A stretch of DNA of 64,000 nt from Litoribacillus peritrichatus (GTDB taxonomy: Bacteria > Pseudomonadota > Gammaproteobacteria > Pseudomonadales > Litoribrevibacteraceae), in contig NZ_BAABBN010000007.1 in assembly GCF_039537985.1 (NCBI RefSeq), positions 1,054,001-1,118,000 of the forward strand. The letters are read 5' to 3'. Shown piece by piece: positions 37,761-46,722 of the stretch. Made by a program: the position numbers and the translations under genes. Below the pieces are notes generated by a model. That model ran no database searches, had not been told where the DNA came from, and worked only from the letters and a program-made list of their open reading frames with translations. Every line of letters starts with the position of its first letter. Within the stretch, counting starts at the first letter, position 1.

Positions 37761-38453
37761 ATGAATTACCGAATTATTATTGCAGATGATCACCCTTTAT
37801 TTCGCGCCGCCATCAAGCAGATTTTATCTTCACAGCTTGAGAGCAGCGTTTTAGAAAACGTTGCCATTGATGAAAGCGATTCTGTCTCTGGCTTGCAAAC
37901 CAAACTGGAAGAAAACGCCGATGCTGACTTGATTCTTCTTGATTTACACATGCCGGGCGCTCAAGGTTTTTCGGCTTTGGTGTTTTTAAGAAGCCACTTT
38001 CCGGATATTCCTGTGGTGGTGATTTCGGCTCAGGAAGACCCGGTGGTGATTGACCGGGCCATTCAGTTCGGCGCTTCCGGTTTTATTCCTAAATCCTCAG
38101 AGCCCGCGACCATTAAGCAAGCCATCGAAGCCGTTTTAAACGGTGATATCTGGTCACCAAGAGCGGTGACAAATATTGGCGAACGTTCATTACATGAAAA
38201 TGAAATGGCCAAAAAGTTGGCTCTGTTAACACCCCAACAATTCAAAGTGTTGGTGATGATGAACGAGGGGCTGCTCAACAAACAAATCGCTTACGATTTG
38301 GAAGTCTCTGAAGCCACGATTAAAGCCCACGCTACTGCGATTTTTCAGAAGTTAGGCGTACGAAACCGTACTCAGGCGGTGATTGCTTTGCATGAGCTGG
38401 ATATTGAACATCCGGCGTCTGTGGATACTGATTCAGACGTAAAGCCGGAATAG
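37761..38453 (+). CDS. LuxR/NarL-family response regulator
   Basis: 230 residues from ATG 37761 (MNYRIIIADDHPLF), chosen because the receiver normally begins here; the open frame extends to a TTG at 37698. REC domain with phospho-acceptor Asp in LLDLHMPGAQG and a C-terminal LuxR helix-turn-helix (LTPQQFKVLVMMNEGLLNKQIAYDL..SEATIKAH). Its stop is 4 bases from the stop of the convergent SSF-type hybrid kinase, a pairing often seen for that kinase class, so the kinase is its likely donor (inference). Confidence 0.93.
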   Translation: MNYRIIIADDHPLFRAAIKQILSSQLESSVLENVAIDESDSVSGLQTKLEENADADLILLDLHMPGAQGFSALVFLRSHFPDIPVVVISAQEDPVVIDRAIQFGASGFIPKSSEPATIKQAIEAVLNGDIWSPRAVTNIGERSLHENEMAKKLALLTPQQFKVLVMMNEGLLNKQIAYDLEVSEATIKAHATAIFQKLGVRNRTQAVIALHELDIEHPASVDTDSDVKPE

Positions 38454-38457
38454 CTTT

Positions 38458-41400
38458 CTAAACCCGTCGATCCAGCAAACTGCTGATCAAAGCCCGTAGT
38501 TTGGCGGGTTTGACGGGCTTAGTTAATAACTCACAGCCTAAGCCGGTGACGTGCTCTTTCACTTCTGGTTGACCATCGGCAGTAATAAAGATAGCGGGGC
38601 CGGTAAATTCAGCCCGGTTTCGCAATTGAATCAACGTCTCCGAGCCAAGTTCGCCCTGGTCTAGATGATAATCAATGATGGCCAAATCCATACTTTGATC
38701 CTTCCTTTGTTTAACAAACAATAGCGCCTCTTCTGTCGAACTTGCGGTGATGAGGTTACAGCCCCAACCGGAAAGAAGAGCCGTCATCCCCTTCAAAACA
38801 TCAGGTTCGTTATCGACACACAACACCGTAATGGCATTGCGATTGCCGGACGCGGAATCGGCCTGTTTCATTGCTTGCGTATTTGCAGGGTTCAGTGGTG
38901 TAGCGCACTCGGTTTTAGTTATGTCCTCACCGGAACATGAATCTTGTGTGTGCAGCTCTCGTTTCAGATTCAGTGAAAATACGCTGCCTTTGCCTAATTC
39001 ACTGCTGACATCAATGCGGGTATCTAATAATTCTGAAAAGCCTTTGGCAATGGCTAAGCCCAGACCTAAACCTCGATCGGTGGATCGTTGGTGCAGGTCT
39101 AACTGGGTAAAGGCATCAAAGATTTTCTGGCATTGTTCTGTTGGAATGCCCGGCCCGTTATCCAGAACCTGGAGTTTAATGTGGTGTTTGGTGCGGCGGC
39201 ATCCTACCAATACCCGTTTCCCGTGGCTGTAACGCAGGGCATTGGTTAAAAAATTCTGGACAATACGTCTCAGTAAACGTCGATCACTGTATACGGCCAT
39301 CGAGCAGGGCACATAGTCTAATTGGCACCTGGCTTGTTGCGCGGCTGGTTGCAGTTCCTCAATCAGTGGATGCAACAGGTCGTCAAGTTTGAAGTGTTCT
39401 TTGGTCAGTTTCAGGTTACCGGATTCCAGGTGAGAAATGTCCAACAAATCACTCAACATATCTTCGGCGGATCGAAGAGATTGATCGATGGAGCCCGCCA
39501 TTGAAAGATCTTCGTTTCTGGAATGAAGGTCATCCAATAATGCAGAAGTAAACAGCCGGGCTGCGTTCATCGGTTGCATTAAATCGTGGCTGACCGCAGC
39601 GATGAACCGGCTTTTGCTGGCGCTGGTTTGTTCGGCCTTTTGTGTCATTTGAATCAACTGACGATTCAATTCGCGCAGTTCTTTAGTGCGGCTTTGAACG
39701 CGATCTTCGAGCCGTTCATTGGCTTCGAGCAAGGCTCTCTCAGCCTCCCGGAATGGGGTGATGTCGGTAAAACTCATCACAAACCCGCCATCGGGCAGCG
39801 GATTGCCTCGCATTTGTATTACTGTGCCGTCGGGTCGTTCGCGTTCCGACAGGTGAACTTTAGGTTGTCTCAGATGACGGATGCGTTTTTGAACTAAGGC
39901 TTCCACCTCTCCCGGGCCGCATAAGCCGCGTTCCGAGTTATACCGAATCAGGGTTTCGATGGGAATGCCCACCTGAACCAAGCCGTTTGGGTAATCAAAG
40001 AGTTCAAGGTATTTGTTATTCCAGGCCAATAACTTTAAATCTTTATCGATGATGCTGATGCCTTGCCCCATATTCTGGATGGCACTGTGCAACAGGCCTT
40101 GACTGATTTGCAGTGTTTCAGACGTTTCCGACGCGATGGCTTCCACATCGTCCCAAGGCATTTGCTGGCCTGATACAGCGGCATTGAGCACCGCTCTGGC
40201 GGACGCCGCGCCGATGGTGGCACTCATCAAATGCTCGACCTGCTCAATTTCCGATTGATTGGCCCGGTTGTGGCGGTGGGCATCGTGCAACACTTCATTT
40301 AATTGTGCTTGTTTTACAAACCGGCTGGCCACCGTTGCCAGTTCATCCCGTGAAATATTGGCCTGCAAAACGCTGTGTTGTTGATCAATCGACTCCAGTT
40401 GCGTGCCCTGAAAACGCGCCGCCTGAATGCGTTCACTGATGTGGGTTTTAATGAATCGGGAGCCAATGAAAAAGCCAGCCAGATTAAACACCAAACTCAA
40501 GGCGGCTCCACGGGTGACCGGGTCAAACCAGGTGAGGCCAAACAAATGTTGGGGTTGAAGCCACCAAAGCTCATTGGGTAACTGGTTAAAGAGCTTGGCT
40601 AGCCAAGGCAGGTGGATGATCCAGATGGGCAGGATTAAAGTATAAAACCACACCGACACCCCCATCACCAAACCGAGGATAACCCCCGCCCGATTGGCGT
40701 GTTGCCAAAGTAGGGCGCCGATCATTGCAGGCGCTAATTGAATGACGGCAGCAAACGCAATTTGGCCGATGGTGGCCAGCGCTTCGGTGTCCTCAATAAA
40801 GCGATAAAACAGGTACGCGAGAAACAACAAAGAGACAATGGTAATGCGTCGGGCATTCAACAAGGTGCCTCGAAACTGTTGATAATTGCTGTCTTTAAGA
40901 TGCTTGGTTTGTTCTCGTTGGGCTGTTTGTGCTTTACGTTCCCGACGTAACAGCAATGGCAGCACCATATGGTTGCTGACCATGATACTGAGCGCAATGG
41001 TAGAGACGATCACCATGCTGGTGGCCGCTGAAAAACCACCAATGAACACCATCAAGGACAACATTGGCTGGTCGGCCTGAATCGGCAACATTAACACATA
41101 GCTGTCTGGTGAGACCGAATCGCCCAGCAGCAATTTACCGGCCAACACCAAAGGCACCACAAATACTCCAACCAGAATCAGGTAGGCGGGGAACAACCAT
41201 CGGGCCACGAGGAAATCCCTTGGGTGGGTGTTTTCAACCATAGCCACGTGGAACTGACGAGGCAAACAGATAAAGGCACCAGCGGCCAGAAACACCTGAA
41301 TCAACATGCTGTTGGCGGGCTGGCTTTGGGACAACCATTGGCTGAACTCTGGTCGGGCAGACGCCTGTTGCCATAAGTCCCCAAAACCATCAAACAGCTG

Positions 41401-42042
41401 AAACGTAACGAAGAATCCCAACGTCAAAAAGGCCAATAACTTCACGATGGACTCAAACGCAATGGCGTGCATCAAGCCCCGGTGGTGCTCGTTCATCGAC
41501 ATGTGACGAGTGCCAAAAATGATGGCGAACAAGGCCATGGTGATGGCAACGGTTAAGGCGATGTCTTGTTTATCTTGCAGGTTAGCGAGGTTGCTTGGGT
41601 CTTTCCCTGTGAGGGCCATGTAACCCATGACCAGCGCTTTTAATTGCAATGCAATGTAAGGTAAAACTGAAATGGCCGCGATTAACGTGACCAGCATGGC
41701 CAGCGTTTCGTTTTTACCGTAACGGGCGGAGATAAAATCGGCAATGGAAGTGATGTTCTCCTTTCGGGACACCAACACCATTCGGGCGTAAAACCGCCAC
41801 ATGAACAGGAAAACCAGAATCGGCCCAAGGTAAATGGGCAGGAACGACCACAAATCATCCGCCGCCTGACCTACGGCCCCAAAGAACGTCCAGGTGGTGC
41901 AATACACCGCCAGCGTTAAGCTGTACACCCAAGGCGAAGACTTCTCTTGCTGCTGACTGTCCGCACGATCACCCCGCCAGGCAATGACGAACAGCAGACA
42001 AACGTAGCCGAAAGATATTAACGAAATGAGCCAGGGGGACAT
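38458..42042 (-). CDS. Sodium:solute symporter-type hybrid histidine kinase (SSF-PAS-HisKA-HATPase-REC)
   Basis: 1194 residues. About 1-500 form a multi-helix SSF transporter-like domain, followed by a linker, a PAS domain (about 655-770), a coiled coil, HisKA with H-box SHDLMQPMNAARLF, HATPase_c (QNFLTNALRYSHG, DNGPGIP, GLGLGLAIAKGF) and a C-terminal REC (about 1072-1190, Asp in AIIDYHLDQGELG). Similar CbrA/ErcS'-like kinases combine transport or sensing of a carbon source with phosphorelay. Convergent with a LuxR response regulator. The substrate is unknown. Confidence 0.92.
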   Translation of the reverse strand: MSPWLISLISFGYVCLLFVIAWRGDRADSQQQEKSSPWVYSLTLAVYCTTWTFFGAVGQAADDLWSFLPIYLGPILVFLFMWRFYARMVLVSRKENITSIADFISARYGKNETLAMLVTLIAAISVLPYIALQLKALVMGYMALTGKDPSNLANLQDKQDIALTVAITMALFAIIFGTRHMSMNEHHRGLMHAIAFESIVKLLAFLTLGFFVTFQLFDGFGDLWQQASARPEFSQWLSQSQPANSMLIQVFLAAGAFICLPRQFHVAMVENTHPRDFLVARWLFPAYLILVGVFVVPLVLAGKLLLGDSVSPDSYVLMLPIQADQPMLSLMVFIGGFSAATSMVIVSTIALSIMVSNHMVLPLLLRRERKAQTAQREQTKHLKDSNYQQFRGTLLNARRITIVSLLFLAYLFYRFIEDTEALATIGQIAFAAVIQLAPAMIGALLWQHANRAGVILGLVMGVSVWFYTLILPIWIIHLPWLAKLFNQLPNELWWLQPQHLFGLTWFDPVTRGAALSLVFNLAGFFIGSRFIKTHISERIQAARFQGTQLESIDQQHSVLQANISRDELATVASRFVKQAQLNEVLHDAHRHNRANQSEIEQVEHLMSATIGAASARAVLNAAVSGQQMPWDDVEAIASETSETLQISQGLLHSAIQNMGQGISIIDKDLKLLAWNNKYLELFDYPNGLVQVGIPIETLIRYNSERGLCGPGEVEALVQKRIRHLRQPKVHLSERERPDGTVIQMRGNPLPDGGFVMSFTDITPFREAERALLEANERLEDRVQSRTKELRELNRQLIQMTQKAEQTSASKSRFIAAVSHDLMQPMNAARLFTSALLDDLHSRNEDLSMAGSIDQSLRSAEDMLSDLLDISHLESGNLKLTKEHFKLDDLLHPLIEELQPAAQQARCQLDYVPCSMAVYSDRRLLRRIVQNFLTNALRYSHGKRVLVGCRRTKHHIKLQVLDNGPGIPTEQCQKIFDAFTQLDLHQRSTDRGLGLGLAIAKGFSELLDTRIDVSSELGKGSVFSLNLKRELHTQDSCSGEDITKTECATPLNPANTQAMKQADSASGNRNAITVLCVDNEPDVLKGMTALLSGWGCNLITASSTEEALLFVKQRKDQSMDLAIIDYHLDQGELGSETLIQLRNRAEFTGPAIFITADGQPEVKEHVTGLGCELLTKPVKPAKLRALISSLLDRRV

Positions 42043-42234
42043 GCTACCTCACACAGCAAGGGTGACAACGTATTGAGGGTGACAGAACCCTCGCTTTTCT
42101 AACTTTATGATTTTAGTATGGCTTGGACAATAAGGTATTTAGGGAATACTGGCTATTGGACTTAGGTCTAGGGAGCCCAAACCAGAAAATAAATTACAGT
42201 TAAGATAAGAATTCAGAGAGTGTATTTGTTTTAT

Positions 42235-42606
42235 ATGAAAAGGTTGTTCGTAATAGTAATTGTGTTAGCCCTGTCCGGCTGTGTCGCTTATCAAGTTACT
42301 CCTGAAGGTGATTTTAAGCAACCTGAGATAAAACAAGAAGACATTTCGGTTACGAGAGAAAACGCCTTACCTGCAGGGAGGCACTGTTTTGAGCCAATGC
42401 TCTATGTACTGACCTTGGGGATAATTCCCGCGCATTGTGAGGATACCTATAATCTCACAGCTGATTCAAAAGAAATTGGCAAGGCCAAAGTTACCTTTAT
42501 TCAGGGTTGGGCTGCTTTGTTGTTAGTTACTTTACCAAGTTGGGAGTATGGTAATGGTCAAGATGTTGGTTCAGAGATAAAAGCGTTGGTGGTTGGTTCT
42601 GACTGA
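42235..42606 (+). CDS. Small lipoprotein
   Basis: 123 residues from ATG 42235 (MKRLFVIVIVLALSGC), with a clean lipobox LSGC; an upstream in-frame GTG (42220) would spoil the short n-region. The mature part is small, with two Cys (RHCFEP, AHCEDTYNL) and hydrophobic strands near the end. Resembles enterobacterial-type small lipoproteins with YLTLGIIP-like cores; exact family not recognised. Marks the start of the A/T-rich accessory region. Confidence 0.7.
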   Translation: MKRLFVIVIVLALSGCVAYQVTPEGDFKQPEIKQEDISVTRENALPAGRHCFEPMLYVLTLGIIPAHCEDTYNLTADSKEIGKAKVTFIQGWAALLLVTLPSWEYGNGQDVGSEIKALVVGSD

Positions 42607-42646
42607 AAAACAGGTTGTTTCTTATGTTCTGGAATTTGGAGCAGAT

Positions 42647-42974
42647 ATGAAGGTTTTAAAATACAAAGGGTATTCAGGCTCGGTGGAAATCAGCTCAGAA
42701 GATAACTGCTTTTTTGGACAGGTGCTTTCTGTTGAACCTTTGATCAACTATGAAGGTGAAACAGAGGCTGAACTATCATTGGCGTTTGAAGAGGCGGTTG
42801 ATGATTATCTTGCTGATGGTAAAGCTGCTAAACAATGAAAAGGCTCGTTTAATGAGAGAACTGGGTTTAGAGCTACATTAAGCTGTAGCAGTACAAGCTA
42901 CAGAACTGGATCTAAGCTTGAATGAATTTGTGAAGAGGGCTATTCAGAATATATTAAATCCTCATTATTTTTGA
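42647..42974 (+). pseudogene. Degraded HicB-family antitoxin
   Basis: From ATG 42647 (GGAG upstream) the first 63 codons read as the HicB partial RNase-H fold (KYKGYSGSVEISSEDNCFFG, YEGETEAELSLAFEEAVDDY). After an in-frame TGA at 42836 the same frame gives KGSFN; a +1 shift near 42863 then gives ELH, a TAA at 42879, and AVAVQATELDLSLNEFVKRA, the C-terminal ribbon-helix-helix of HicB. At least three lesions. No hicA toxin is visible on either side. A clear remnant of a type II toxin-antitoxin gene. Confidence 0.8.
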
Positions 42975-43045
42975 ATTATAGAAATTGTATAAGTGATTGA
43001 TTATGAAAGGTTTGGAGTTGAGCTCTAACTTTAGGTTGTGAATGC

Positions 43046-43384
43046 ATGATTAAACGTGAAGTATTAATGCCGGTTGAGTTAGTAAATGAGATCGCTCAGA
43101 TTGTGGGTAAGGAGGGGTATCAAATATTAAAAGACGCATTTCCTAGTCCTGATGTAACACCACCTATATTTCTGAGTGAAGACGAAGCAGAAGCTCTTAT
43201 TGATTTGGCTATTATCGAAAAGAAAAAAGCCAGATTGATGTACCCCTACTATGACGATGAACATCCGCTCTATAACGAGGAGCACGAGCAAAAGTTCGAT
43301 GATGTACAGATGGGGATATATGAAAAAACTATCTACTATGTTGAGTCTGCATTTAAAAGGGGGCAGTTTGATCATTTAATTTGA
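43046..43384 (+). CDS. Hypothetical protein, 112 aa
   Basis: Not recognised. Soluble, acidic, mainly helical (MPVELVNEIAQIVGKEGYQILKD, LSEDEAEALIDLAIIEKKKA) with a Tyr-rich middle (MYPYYDDEHPLYNEEHEQ). Composition is A/T-rich like the other genes of this accessory stretch. Could be a small immunity-type or mobile-region protein; no direct evidence. Confidence 0.55.
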   Translation: MIKREVLMPVELVNEIAQIVGKEGYQILKDAFPSPDVTPPIFLSEDEAEALIDLAIIEKKKARLMYPYYDDEHPLYNEEHEQKFDDVQMGIYEKTIYYVESAFKRGQFDHLI

Positions 43385-43623
43385 TCAATGTTGGTAATTT
43401 TCAGTAACTCATTAGAACCAAAATCCCCACTCTTGCTCGGCTTGAAAAGCTGCAATCCCTTACGTCTGTCATACACATGGCTGAAAGCACCGGTCACGGC
43501 GATGCCGTGCGCGAAGGATCTTGCACAAGCGGCCAGTGCATTGGTGTCTGATATACAGGTGCTGGTGGGGGAGTTGATGTAGTTGGTTGTGAAAATGGTT
43601 CTTTTGTATTGCTGCCTAATCAT
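43372..43623 (-). CDS. Possible small ORF or fragment, 83 aa
   Basis: Low-support minus-strand frame. Its latter half reads like protein (FAHGIAVTGAFSHVYDRRKGL) and bases 43430-43570 are more G+C-rich than the surrounding DNA, which suggests a piece of foreign or relic coding sequence. No ribosome site was found and the overlapping plus-strand ORF (43388-43582) is less convincing. Function unknown. Apart from this, the 340-base gap 43385-43724 shows nothing. Confidence 0.25.
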   Translation of the reverse strand: MIRQQYKRTIFTTNYINSPTSTCISDTNALAACARSFAHGIAVTGAFSHVYDRRKGLQLFKPSKSGDFGSNELLKITNIDQIK

Positions 43624-43724
43624 TAACCAGTTACCAGCATGGGTTGGTTAAGTCTGGAGTTTGTATAAAGTGGCTATCAGTTATGTTACCTACTTGGTTT
43701 GATTTTAACTCATAAGGATTGATT

Positions 43725-44299
43725 GTGTTTTTAAATCATAAAGCGAAAGCCGGTTTGGGTATTTTGGTAGTGTTGACATTTAATATGGCTTTTTCTGAAA
43801 GCTCAGAAAATGTGGATGTTGATAGTGACTGCAATTCGTTAGATTTTAGCTTAAATAGTGTGCCCAGTACGGTTTTAGTTGGTACCGATGTCGTTGAACT
43901 TGCTTCTTTTAATCCAAGGATCAGTATCTGGAAGAGTTAACCGGGAAAAAGTTTGTTGTTTTCCAAAACAACAGCAAACATGGTGCTGACGGCGTGATAG
44001 TCGATCCAGATAAAAATATTGTTTACTTGGCTGAAATGAAGTCTTCTCAAAATGGTGTCGATGTTGCCCGTGATCCAAACGGCCCATCACCAAGGGCGAG
44101 ACTAGAAGACTGGGTTAGAAAATCCAAGGGGCCTTGGGGTGATAACCAACCTGGTGAAAATCTTCATCTATCGAAACAAATACAGAAAGTCTTAGCAAGC
44201 GGTGGTGAAGTTCGAGGGATTTGGATTAAGGTTGAAGTCCCTCGAATAAATGAGGGCTCTGGTGGTACGTTGCAAATGGTGTTAAAAAACTATGAGTGA
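43725..44299 (+). pseudogene. Exported nuclease-like toxin gene, frameshifted
   Basis: GTG start with AAGGA 6 bases before it. Frame 1 (43725-43940) codes a signal peptide (GLGILVVLTFNMAFS-ES) and a short spacer, then runs to a stop. A shift of frame near 43913-43919 continues without stops to 44299: DQYLEELTGKKFVVFQNNSK, then GADGVIVDPDKNIVYLAEMK, with an acidic residue followed by E-x-K, as in PD-(D/E)xK nuclease toxin domains. The end overlaps the next gene by 8 bases, a toxin-immunity arrangement. Family assignment is inference; the frameshift is seen directly, unless it is an assembly error. Confidence 0.55.
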
Positions 44300-45245
44300 T
44301 ATTTACACGACAACTTATAAGCGTTGGAAAAAACGAGATAAGATAACCGCTGAATTGGTACAGAATGTTCCTGTTAAGAAAAAAGCTTTTGCAGAATCAG
44401 GTTTGATTGAATATTCCTCGTATGAAAATACAGACGTTACAGAAATAACCTCTGTATTAGCTGATCTTGGATCATATTACTATGTTTTACTTGGCCAAGC
44501 TGTTGGGGAATCACTTAAGGAAGGAGCTTTTGTGACAACTGACTATGAAAAGGTCTATAGTTCTTTAAGGCTGCTTAATGCTTGTCATTTGTTTTGGCAT
44601 ATATATTTTAATGAGACTTCAAGAGGTCAACACAAGTTAGCACGGATCGATGAGTACGATTTATTTATCTATGTAGTTATGTCAGTGTTTTACTCCAAAA
44701 AAGAGTTTGCTACTGCCTCTTCAATCGCATTTTATGCTTTGAATAAAGAGTTAGTCTTTTTCTTTGGCGAGTTCAGAAAAGCGGCTACTCAAAAGTTTAT
44801 CTTTAAACTAACAGCTCAGTTCCATGGCCATACCTCTAAAGAAATTGAACAACTTGATTTGTATGAGCCTCTGTTTGATGAGTTATTGAATCATTGGGAT
44901 GATGAAGACCCATCGCTGGTGCTGAATGAGTTGCTTTTGAAAGCTTGTTACCGGCATACGCATCATTCCAGAGACGGCAACAGTAAAGAAGGGTTTGATT
45001 TTGAGTTTATAGGCGTTCATCACTTCCCTTTGGAGATACTCTTTATCTTCCGGTTAAGAGAGTGGCGGGGTCTGGCTATGCCGACGGTGGAGCACCCAAT
45101 AATGGCTCCGCCTTTCAATACTTTGCCAAAAGAAACAGAGCCCACATACTCTGATGAATTAATAGATGGGGTATATGCCAGAATTCGCCATGATTGGCCG
45201 AATTTTGATAGTACGTTGGAAGATGTCCGGACGTTATATTTTTAA
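44292..45245 (+). CDS. Candidate immunity protein overlapping the toxin remnant
   Basis: 317-residue soluble, acidic, mainly helical protein, intact. Begins inside the toxin-like gene (ATG at 44292, toxin stop at 44297-44299). Motifs near the end, FPLEILFIFRLREWRGL and PTVEHPIMAPPF, recall Imm49-type immunity proteins, but the match is from memory and weak. Position and overlap are the main evidence for the immunity role. Confidence 0.5.
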   Translation: MSDIYTTTYKRWKKRDKITAELVQNVPVKKKAFAESGLIEYSSYENTDVTEITSVLADLGSYYYVLLGQAVGESLKEGAFVTTDYEKVYSSLRLLNACHLFWHIYFNETSRGQHKLARIDEYDLFIYVVMSVFYSKKEFATASSIAFYALNKELVFFFGEFRKAATQKFIFKLTAQFHGHTSKEIEQLDLYEPLFDELLNHWDDEDPSLVLNELLLKACYRHTHHSRDGNSKEGFDFEFIGVHHFPLEILFIFRLREWRGLAMPTVEHPIMAPPFNTLPKETEPTYSDELIDGVYARIRHDWPNFDSTLEDVRTLYF

Positions 45246-45554
45246 TCTAGAAACGTATTGCCGGGGTTGGGGTGGCCACTCCGGGTCTTTTAGATCATTA
45301 CAGCCCAGAGTGTGTATGCATTTTCACAATATGGAGAGTTAGATCAAGTTTTGTGCATATAAATGCGCATGTTAGTGGTTTCGGGAAGTAGTGCGCTGAA
45401 CCAACTCACCCAATGCCCAGACTCATCTTCAATTCCACGGCATCGTGTTGCCAATATTCGATGTCGTATTCCAACCCAATTTAAGAATTCACCCAATATA
45501 TCACGTGACAATCATCAGTTGGTTTATGCGAGTATTTAACGAAGCCATTGCCTG

Positions 45555-45644
45555 TTAAATCTGCAATTTTCTTTGGCTTAAGCTCTGGGATAAATAGGCC
45601 TGAGTCTGGTATCTTTGTCCTTCGACTAGCTGTTTGTAACTCAT
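45555..45644 (-). mobile_element. IS30-family transposase N-terminal relic
   Basis: 29 codons from an ATG read MSYKQLVEGQRYQ then AYLSQSLSQRK, the unmistakable N-terminal helix-turn-helix start of IS30-family transposases, then a TAA. The rest of the transposase is missing. A terminal-repeat-like sequence lies 76-100 bases upstream (45720-45744). The remaining part of the 574-base gap 45246-45819 holds no intact gene. Confidence 0.7.
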
Positions 45645-45719
45645 GGTGTTTTTCTGTTGTGGTGGTGACTAAAGAATACCACCAACAGGCAGCTAGTCTC
45701 CTCTCACCGTTTCAACCAT

Positions 45720-45744
45720 GAGTGTTGCACTTATTATCTGAATT
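45720..45744 (+). repeat. IS30-like end, 25 bp shared with 6764-6788
   Basis: Core TTGCACTTATTATCTGAATT is present here and, inverted, at 6764-6788 (25 of 25 bases), with a diverged 15-base core at 56584. It sits outside the transposase relic in the place expected for a terminal inverted repeat. Confidence 0.6.
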
Positions 45745-45819
45745 TAGGTTTGGGTTGTTTGATAACTGAGATAGCATCTAATAAGCTCCAATCAATCCCC
45801 CGAAGGAAATCATAAATTA

Positions 45820-46335
45820 ATGAATACCATCAAAGTCGATTTTAAATCAGGTAAGTTTTCTCGTAGTGGCCATTGTTCCTTTAATGGCTGGCATCAGATT
45901 GCTAGTGATGAATCTGTATTGTTTTCAACCAATGTACCGGAAGGTAGCGAACAATTGAAGCTAGACTGGTTCGTTACTAATGAAGAGAAATTTTATCGTA
46001 TTGCCTGTGATTATCTGCTGACGAACACCTCTAAATTGCTTGAGTATTTTGAGTTTGATGATGGGGATCTGGCGTACTTCTCCAGCTATTACAAATTGGA
46101 TGCAAAGCGAATTGCTGAAGGTGATATTTTATCTATGATTCGCCTAAAATCAGTGGTTATTCCACACACAGATAAGGACGTCATCGGTTTTGGCTTTGAT
46201 TGTGTCTGGGATGATGAACATGGTCTGGGTATCGTGATTTACAAAGATCAGGTGATCAGTTGCAATGAGGAAAGTTCGGCATACGAGTGTCTGGATTTTG
46301 AAGATGTATTCTATTCCGAAATCTCTGAAGGGTAA
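45820..46335 (+). CDS. DUF6985-like hypothetical protein
   Basis: 171 residues with GAAGGA upstream of ATG. Acidic, soluble. The C-terminal strand pair IGFGFDCVWDDEHGLGIVIYKDQV matches the 'CxWDxEHGLG' pattern of DUF6985 proteins, which often sit among toxin/immunity genes. Function unknown; consistent with an orphan immunity gene in this island (inference). Confidence 0.6.
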   Translation: MNTIKVDFKSGKFSRSGHCSFNGWHQIASDESVLFSTNVPEGSEQLKLDWFVTNEEKFYRIACDYLLTNTSKLLEYFEFDDGDLAYFSSYYKLDAKRIAEGDILSMIRLKSVVIPHTDKDVIGFGFDCVWDDEHGLGIVIYKDQVISCNEESSAYECLDFEDVFYSEISEG

Positions 46336-46386
46336 GATTGACCAAATTTACAAATCGATGGGTCACCCAACATAAGAAAATTGCTC

Positions 46387-46587
46387 CTATTGACGGAAAA
46401 TCCAAATAATTAGAGATATCACTACGCTAATAATGATCATTGTCATTAAAGGAAAATAGAACGTGAAATTGTCTCGCTGGATTACAATGTCTCCGGGTAA
46501 ACGTCCGAGTGGAATTGAGCTAAGCCAGGGCCACGCGATTCCGATTGTTAGAAACACTAGGCCGAGGATAATTAACACCTTTTGCAT
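46387..46587 (-). CDS. DUF2905 family small membrane protein
   Basis: 66 residues from ATG 46587 (MQKVLIILGLVFL), with GGAAAA upstream; the frame can be extended 14 codons but the family starts here. Two membrane helices flank the signature PLGRLPGDIVIQRDNFTFYFP. Widespread, function unknown. Confidence 0.9.
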   Translation of the reverse strand: MQKVLIILGLVFLTIGIAWPWLSSIPLGRLPGDIVIQRDNFTFYFPLMTMIIISVVISLIIWIFRQ

Positions 46588-46722
46588 ATGTGTTTTCCAG
46601 TTTTGCTTGATTAGTTGAAATGATATCACCGTTCAACACGGTCAGGAATCGCTACTATATTTGTCTTTAGTTAAAAGTTTTGAGCTTTATTTCGTTTTTC
46701 CAGTTATAGATGAAATGAAAAT

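Noticed and set aside
38747..39232. 161-codon ORF antisense to the SSF kinase.
   Set aside because: Lies fully inside a strongly supported gene with clear kinase motifs; a codon-shadow frame.
45483..45707. Minus-strand frame overlapping the IS30 relic, reading KKIADLTGNGFVKYSHKP.
   Set aside because: Protein-like but has no start and overlaps the clearer IS30 start in another frame. It may be a relic of an older gene; evidence is too thin to annotate.
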